DNA from: Tethya wilhelma
Lineage: Eukaryota; Porifera; Demospongiae; Tethyida; Tethyidae
DNA length: 64,000 nucleotides
Direction of reading: 5' to 3'
Assembly: GCA_964030475.1 (NCBI GenBank)
Contig: CAXIPT010000001.1
Coordinates: 21,952,372-22,016,371, forward strand
Positions 58,833 through 64,000 of this stretch are shown one piece after another. Within the stretch, counting starts at the first letter, position 1; every line of letters starts with the position of its first letter. Made by a program: the position numbers and the translations under genes. The notes beneath the pieces were generated by a model. The model searched no databases. It had not been told where the DNA came from and worked only from the letters and a program-made list of their open reading frames with translations.

Positions 58833-59436
58833 CTATACATATACGACTTATAGTACACAAGCATGCATGCAACTTGGTAATGCATATACTTATACTGCAT
58901 GGGTTAAACCATTAGTTTGTGATGCCATAAAATAATATTAGTTGTAACAGAAGCATTTTGTCTAACACTAACAATGTTTACAAATAATCATACTATGTTT
59001 GCCATAATTTACAATAGTTTGTTACAGCCTTTGCAAAGCAGGGCTTAATAATTAAATTTCTTTTCTGTTCCTTTTTTTTTTTTGTACAGGGGAAGAGGGA
59101 TCGAGAAACTGTCCTCCCTCTTCAATCCCAACCCGCTTTCAAATTTTAAGATTTTTAAGTGATAGTATAACAATTGTTTAAATATGTGCACCAATTCAAA
59201 CAGGAGTTTTTATTCAGTGGAATGGAATGGTACATGGAAATGACCTAACTAGCTGGTCGCTGGTTCTATACTATGATAGGCACTGGTGATGAGATTAATT
59301 ATATGTTATGTTATAGTTAATGCACAGTAGCAGGGAATTATGGCAATAAACGTCCGATGCCCGAGGGTGAGGATGTTTATGTTGCCATAATTCCCGTCCT
59401 ACTGTGCATCAACAGCTTACTGTTATAATTATATAT
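58833..59436. other. Downstream region, no gene recognised
   Basis: The beginning resembles the 3' flank after 54539 (gcatgcaacttggyaatgca). Around 59290-59420 a hairpin-like stretch (atgcacagtagcagggaatt and its complement near 59380-59412) encloses gcccgagggtgaggatg. Confidence 0.5.
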
Positions 59437-59945
59437 TATAATAAAAATTTATAAAAATTAATGAGTGTATAGGAATGGGCAGTGCCATAAAAAGTAATGA
59501 AACAAGGAATGTCACAATTTCGGCACTATCGGCACATGACTACTTCATTTTTTTCTTTAAATTTAAATTTTTTCTTGTTGCCAAGTGTTGCAATTGCCTT
59601 GGATTTGGACCATTCTTATTTACGATTACGTATACAGTGGCTTAGAGTCAGTCATTGAGCTGCAACTGATAATATTATTATTGAGTATACAATTAATGGA
59701 CACTGAAACTGAAGTTGTCAATGGATCTGATTCATACTTCAAATCATAATGCATATTGTAATGCATAATATTTTGACCTTCCTTACAACTTGGTATAGCC
59801 AACTTCATTGGAAGACTAAAATTGGGCATAAAAAAATGAAGTAGTCATGTGCCGATAGTGCCGAAATTGTGACATTCCTTGTTTCATTACTTTTTATGGC
59901 ACTGCCCATTCCTACACTCATTAATTTTTATAAATTTTTATTATA
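59437..59945. mobile_element. TAGGAATGGGC-family element with about 120-bp inverted repeats, complete
   Basis: Left arm tataataaaaatttataaaa through taggaatgggcagtgccata and atttcggcac to actacttcatttttt returns as an almost perfect reverse complement at 59825-59945. Interior of about 270 bp has no coding sequence. It is the clearest complete member of the family. Confidence 0.85.
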
Positions 59946-60091
59946 CTTGTTCATTCACTTTTTTGAAACACTTACAGTTTAGGAATGAGATACTGTTTTA
60001 CTGATTTTTTATAATGGCAACAAAAAGCATTTGAAGGAAAAGTTATACATCCACAGTATATAATAATTATAGCTGCATGGTCACTATAGTG

Positions 60092-60860
60092 TATCATACG
60101 TACGGTAGTACGTATAGTAGGAATGGGCCGACTGCCCCATAGACACAATACAAAATGTTTATCACCATAAAAATCTAGCAAGACAAAGTTAAACCTTCAC
60201 ACTTGCTCAGAAGCTCTTTTAGGCTGATTACCAACAGAATGTAAGGCCTAAAGCTTACAGAAACTTTCCAAAGCACTCGTACTCGGTAGAGAGCGCTAGT
60301 CAAAAGTTACACCCACGCAATTTTGTTCTCACTTACTTACTTACTTACTTCCTTACTTCCTTACTCAGACTTACTTGAACGAGGTTTCCAGACAAACAGA
60401 AGAATTTGAGCTAGCTTTGACAACACAAAGTAACTTCTTTTCATCCGAACTAGGGTCTTTTACCCTCGTTTACTGCCTAAATGTGTTAAAACAAGAGCTA
60501 GAAAGCTTTGAAACTTCAGTATAAATTTGTGTATTTCATGTGTAGCCATTTTTCTAGTAGAGTTCAAAGGTCGTTGTCTCATCCACGTGGCATTTAATGC
60601 GCATGCGCGTTAGCCACATAAGTATTTTTGTAGAGACTAACCAGTCTCTGAGAGTCTCCTCACTGTTACAGTAGTGTTGAAAAAAGTGAATGAACAAGTA
60701 CTAAAAATTTCAAAAAAATAAGCAGTGTAGGAATGGGCAGTGCTATAAAAAGTATTGGAACAAGGAATGGTCTCAATTTCGGCACATGACTACTTCATTT
60801 TTGTGCCCAAGTTTTGGCCAGTAATCTAACTCTGCCTGCTATATTTTATTCCACCTTTTN
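60092..60860. repeat. Composite dispersed repeat, second copy, ending at an N join
   Basis: Same block order as 57729-58372, with catacgtacggtagtacgta at the start and taggaatgggcagtgctata near 60730, continuing through actacttcatttttgtgccc to the N at 60860. Confidence 0.75.
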
Positions 60861-61087
60861 TGTAATTATAATATTAGTCATTACAACAAATTACTCTAAA
60901 CTATTATTGTAAGGACATAATTATAATACTTATCATTAATACACAACAAACATTATTATATCACTGTATGTAGATGTGTATGACATTGCATGTATGTAGC
61001 CTTCAAACTTGCCAAAAAAATTCTCCATAGCACTTCATGCAATGGGACTATAGATATTATACATAACTTTGGCATTTATAATATATA
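60861..61087. other. Intron fragment of another SNTX/FN3 gene copy
   Basis: The first 24 bases after the N (tgtaattataatattagtca onward) equal those next to the acceptor of the large exon at 42918-42941, and a later block (atgcaatgggactatag) resembles 43145-43160. This is therefore the intron between CARD-like and SNTX-type exons of a further copy; the exon itself is cut off at the N. Confidence 0.7.
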
Positions 61088-61528
61088 CTTATCGCTATAG
61101 TAGCGGTGCGATATCGGGAAATATCACGAGTAAATTGCCTATAGGTATTGAATGAGTGCGAAGCACGAGTTTAATGCCTAGGGCAATTTACGAGTGAAAT
61201 TTCCCGTATTCGAACCGTTACTATAGCGATAAGGGATTTATCGTATATACAATACACTGTGATTTAGACAGTTAGCTTACCTACTATTATTCTTTCTATT
61301 TTTCTTACTATATTTTATGAGGGTGAAATTTTACTTACCAGCAGCAGCACAGCAAATGACAGCTCTCTTGTGTGGCTATCTCACAAAAAAACATAGTCAC
61401 GTGGGTAACACGACTGATACGGCTTTCTCACGTGGGTAACACGGCTGATATGGCAAAATATCAGTAGAGTTCAATTTTTTTCCTCCGTATAGTAATGTAT
61501 TAGAGGTCAAAGGTCATATACGATAATA
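61088..61528. mobile_element. Dispersed hairpin element, copy 2
   Basis: Nearly identical to 21765-22207, including the hairpin of about 147 bp at its start and the two cacgtgggtaacacg repeats. The few differences (for example cgaacg against ggtattgaacg) indicate recent spread. Confidence 0.85.
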
Positions 61529-61550
61529 GCCTAATATAGCTAGTCTATAT

Positions 61551-62296
61551 ACAGTGGAACCTCGATCTCATAACGGCCCCTCCCACAAGCGGCCATTCAA
61601 CCTCCATGTAACTACCACTGATAGGTAGGGTGTCCAACGTCAAATTTCAAGAGCAGCAAATTGAAGTCATTGCTAGTTATTTGTGTAGACCTACTATAGG
61701 TCAAATGAAAAATATATCTGGTTTGATGCAATCACGCATTGTTTTCCTTTGCAAGGCATTTCACTAAAAACACAAATTCGCAAATGATGGTCACATGACC
61801 AAAATGCCATACTAGGTCCACTACAATAGCAAATTTGGTGAGGCCTGGCTGTAAGCAATGTTCTAGGACTATGTTATCTTTTTATGAGTGTTTGCAAGAT
61901 TCTTACTGCTTGTGACAAATGCGGCAATAGCACGCGGTGTATGTGCATGCGTGCATACGCGTACAATATTCTGGTCACGTGACCATTATTTTGCGAATTT
62001 GTGTTTTATTGAAACGCCTCGCAAAGGAAAACAATGCATGATTACATCAAACCATATATATTTTTCAGTTGACCTATAGTAGGTCTACACAAATAACTAG
62101 CAATGACTTCAATTTGCTGCTCTTGAAATTTGACGTTGGACACCCTACCATAGGTTGTGGCATCAATTAAAAGTACCAAACATCTAGTACAAAGCACCCT
62201 CCCATGAACAGCCACTTCTCGATTCCGACCAGTGGCCCAGCTGCACGCTCCCAACTGATTGCAAAACCATGCCTATTTAAATTTTTGTATCTTATC
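61551..62296. mobile_element. pogo/Tigger-like end with a nested 526-bp fold-back element
   Basis: CAGTGGAACCTCGATCTCAT near 61552 is a pogo-like terminus. Inside it a fold-back element (61624-62149) has inverted repeats of about 170 bp, starting GGTAGGGTGTCCAACGTCAA and ending in the complement, with ATA on both sides (61621-61623 and 62150-62152). Host sequence continues after it (gaacagccacttctcgattc), so the fold-back came later. Confidence 0.75.
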
Positions 62297-62867
62297 ATCA
62301 TACGTACGGTACGCGTAGTACGTATAGTAGGAATGGACCGACTGTCCCATAGACACAATACAAAATGCTGGTCACCATAAAAATTTAGTCAAACAAAATC
62401 AAACTTTCAAAGTTGCTCAGAGGCTCTCACTAACAGATTACCAATTAAGCTGCTTGCAAGGCTTAAAACTCGCAAAAAGTTTCCTCAGCACTAGTAGAGA
62501 GCGCTAGTCGGAAGCCACCATAGTGCCATTTTTGTTCTTCTAACTTACTTGCTACATTGAAGTATATACATGAATTTAAACTCTCAGTTTCAAAGCTTTC
62601 CGCTAGTTTTTGTTTAGGCTTATTTGTGATGAAAACGAGTATCAAGGAATGACCTGAATGTTGTACCTATGAAAAGAACTTACTTTGTGCTGTCAAAGTT
62701 GGCTCAACGCATTCTGGTTCTCTGGAAATGCTTTTCAAGTAAAGCCTGGTTCACAATATTTTGGGTTGCGTTGCGTTGTGTCAAGGAAAAATTTTTCGCG
62801 CGCTAAAACACAGCAATGCAACGTATCAAACGTGTACTTAGAAACTTTTTCTAATTCTGCGTCAACG
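62297..62867. repeat. Rearranged copy of the composite repeat
   Basis: The catacgtacggt start and gacacaatacaaaatgctgg blocks lie in the usual direction at 62297-62370. The aaagcattcc-type block is inverted at about 62580-62745 (tacctatgaaaagaactt, then ggctcaacgcattctggtt). The two halves thus face each other. The N at 62868 follows. Confidence 0.65.
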
Positions 62868-62868
62868 N

Positions 62869-63579
62869 GTGAGGACACACCCACTGGTCAGGTGGCTCAC
62901 ACCAGCCAACTATGCCACCAACTTGTTCTGGCAGGTATGTTAACTATAATAAGTAAGCTTCGTTCCCAGACTCTTCCCTTTGACCTTTCACTCCAAAAGG
63001 GAGAGTAGTGGGCCTGCCGGTTGGCACACGATGTTATTGTGCAGGTGCATGTCAGGTATAATAATTTTATAGTTTGTTTCTTTTTAATGATTCTAATAAG
63101 CACTGGCCATAAAAATTATAGTTATACCACTGAATTCATGGTTAAACTTTGTGCAACTGTAGGTGTATTTCATGCACTTGCATGTATAATCAGCTTACAT
63201 AAAATTACGTAATTATAGTTAATGTCCATGCAGAAATTAGTGCATGATCAGGCTGACATCGATCAGTCATCTGAAAGGTTTTGTTCGTACATTTAGTGTA
63301 GATGATAATATTTTATTGTACAGGTTTTGGTGTTGTGCTATCGTTCAATGAAGAATATTGTAAGAAACCCCCAGACATTGGTTCAGGTACTTATTGCATT
63401 TTACCTAGACACATGCACATAACTATGAAGTATATGAGCAGAATAAGAGGATTGTTTTGTTCTGTACTTTAAATACTGTAGGTGGTTATCATGCAGCTTG
63501 TGTTTGCTTTCATTGTGGGAATTATCTACTTGAGACTGGACAAAAAAGATGTCAACACAGTCATCGTCATTCCTGACAG
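62869..63579 (+). CDS. ABCG half-transporter fragment, start of the membrane domain, 3 exons
   Basis: Exons 62869-62934 (THPLVRWLTPANYATNLFWQ, cut at the N), 63324-63386 (LVLCYRSMKNIVRNPQTLVQ) and 63482-63579 (VVIMQLVFAFIVGIIYLRL...VNTVIVIPDR) have GT-AG borders and the phases of exons 30802-30145 of the minus-strand copy. It has one extra Gln in VVIMQLVF and IPDR for ITDR. This is the linker and first membrane helix of another ABCG copy; the following exons are outside the window or lost. Confidence 0.85.
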
Positions 63580-64000
63580 GTACAGTATAACCGTTTAGCA
63601 GAAAGTTTTGGTATAGGTTCAAAATATTTCGTATAAATAAAATTATTGGTAAAAGAGTGGCAGAAAAATTTTTAAATTTTGTAAAATGCAGCGAGTGCTC
63701 ATATTGCGCATATAATGCGGAAGTTAAATTTCATAGTTTTAATTTTCATATATAATATTATTCAAAATGGCATACAAAAAACCCCGAAAATTTGCACCAT
63801 ACGAAAATTTCCCGCTATACAGTACATGTCATGTGGCAAGCTAGTTTGCAAAATCAAGAGACTCAGTGTATTATTTGTATACATACATAGTCCATTAGAA
63901 GAGCTCATGGCTTGGAAGGTTGTTTTTTATGTTGCTGTGGTTGTAATCTACAAGTAGGAGCCCATGAGGGTTGTTTAACTTGTTTTACAAGATACTATGA
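63580..64000. other. Intron, nothing further recognised
   Basis: AT-rich continuation of the ABCG intron. A solitary gaaaatttcccgctatac repeat end lies at about 63803-63820. The next ABCG exon (LGAFYFILLTQAF) was not found before the window ends. Confidence 0.5.

Noticed and set aside
1..64000. tRNA or rRNA genes
   Set aside because: No cloverleaf with the usual A and B box spacing or rRNA-like block was recognised by reading; short hairpins found belong to repeats.

Overview
The window looks like AT-rich nuclear DNA of an early-branching animal, most likely a demosponge (inference). Protein families are animal-like, coding sequence is split by short GT-AG introns, and the spaces between genes are full of microsatellites, fold-back elements and MITE-like repeats. 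No rRNA, tRNA or CRISPR array was recognised.

Layout. 394-4212 (+): 11 in-phase exons of an ectonucleotide pyrophosphatase/phosphodiesterase (ENPP), both ends missing. 6146-7092: Tigger/pogo-like element around a Tudor-like ORF end. 7491-11432 (-): complete 7-exon major facilitator gene (614 aa, MFSD8/CLN7-like). 11877-13135 (-): intronless, frameshifted CYP20-like P450 pseudogene. 13716-15158 (-): intact intronless PP-loop ATPase-like ORF resembling bacterial MurL, head-to-head with an ABCG half-transporter 5' half (15459-18775, +). 18776-23651: repeats. 23652-31420: several partial ABCG copies, one with an exon block present twice. 31421-33577: repeats and a LINE remnant. 33648-34014 (+) and 36284-44580 (-): two copies of a CARD-like first exon; the minus-strand copy continues by a phase-consistent splice into a 6.6-kb exon encoding a helical domain, an SNTX-type region and an FN3 array. 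47086-48804 (+): another ABCG 5' half. 51892-54539 (+): the 3' part of an FN3-array gene of the same family, ending in an AIG1-like GTPase, a Cys-rich region and a coiled coil. Two more 3'-end copies follow (54765-54900 decayed; 58374-58832 intact). 62869-63579 (+): another ABCG fragment.

The most notable system is the composite intracellular protein inferred by overlapping the copies: CARD-like, helical, SNTX-like, about 16 FN3 repeats, AIG1-like GTPase, Cys-rich, coiled coil. Its architecture suggests an innate-immune or cell-death GTPase. One CARD-like exon carries a 710-bp TA-flanked transposon, while the other copy is the empty site.

Caution: eleven single-N joins (4457, 6238, 9579, 23807, 28181, 36126, 36283, 51891, 58373, 60860, 62868) mostly fall inside repeats, and a Nextera adapter remnant lies at 4414-4445. 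Neighbouring segments may be alternative haplotypes or misjoined contigs, so gene order and copy number across an N should not be trusted.
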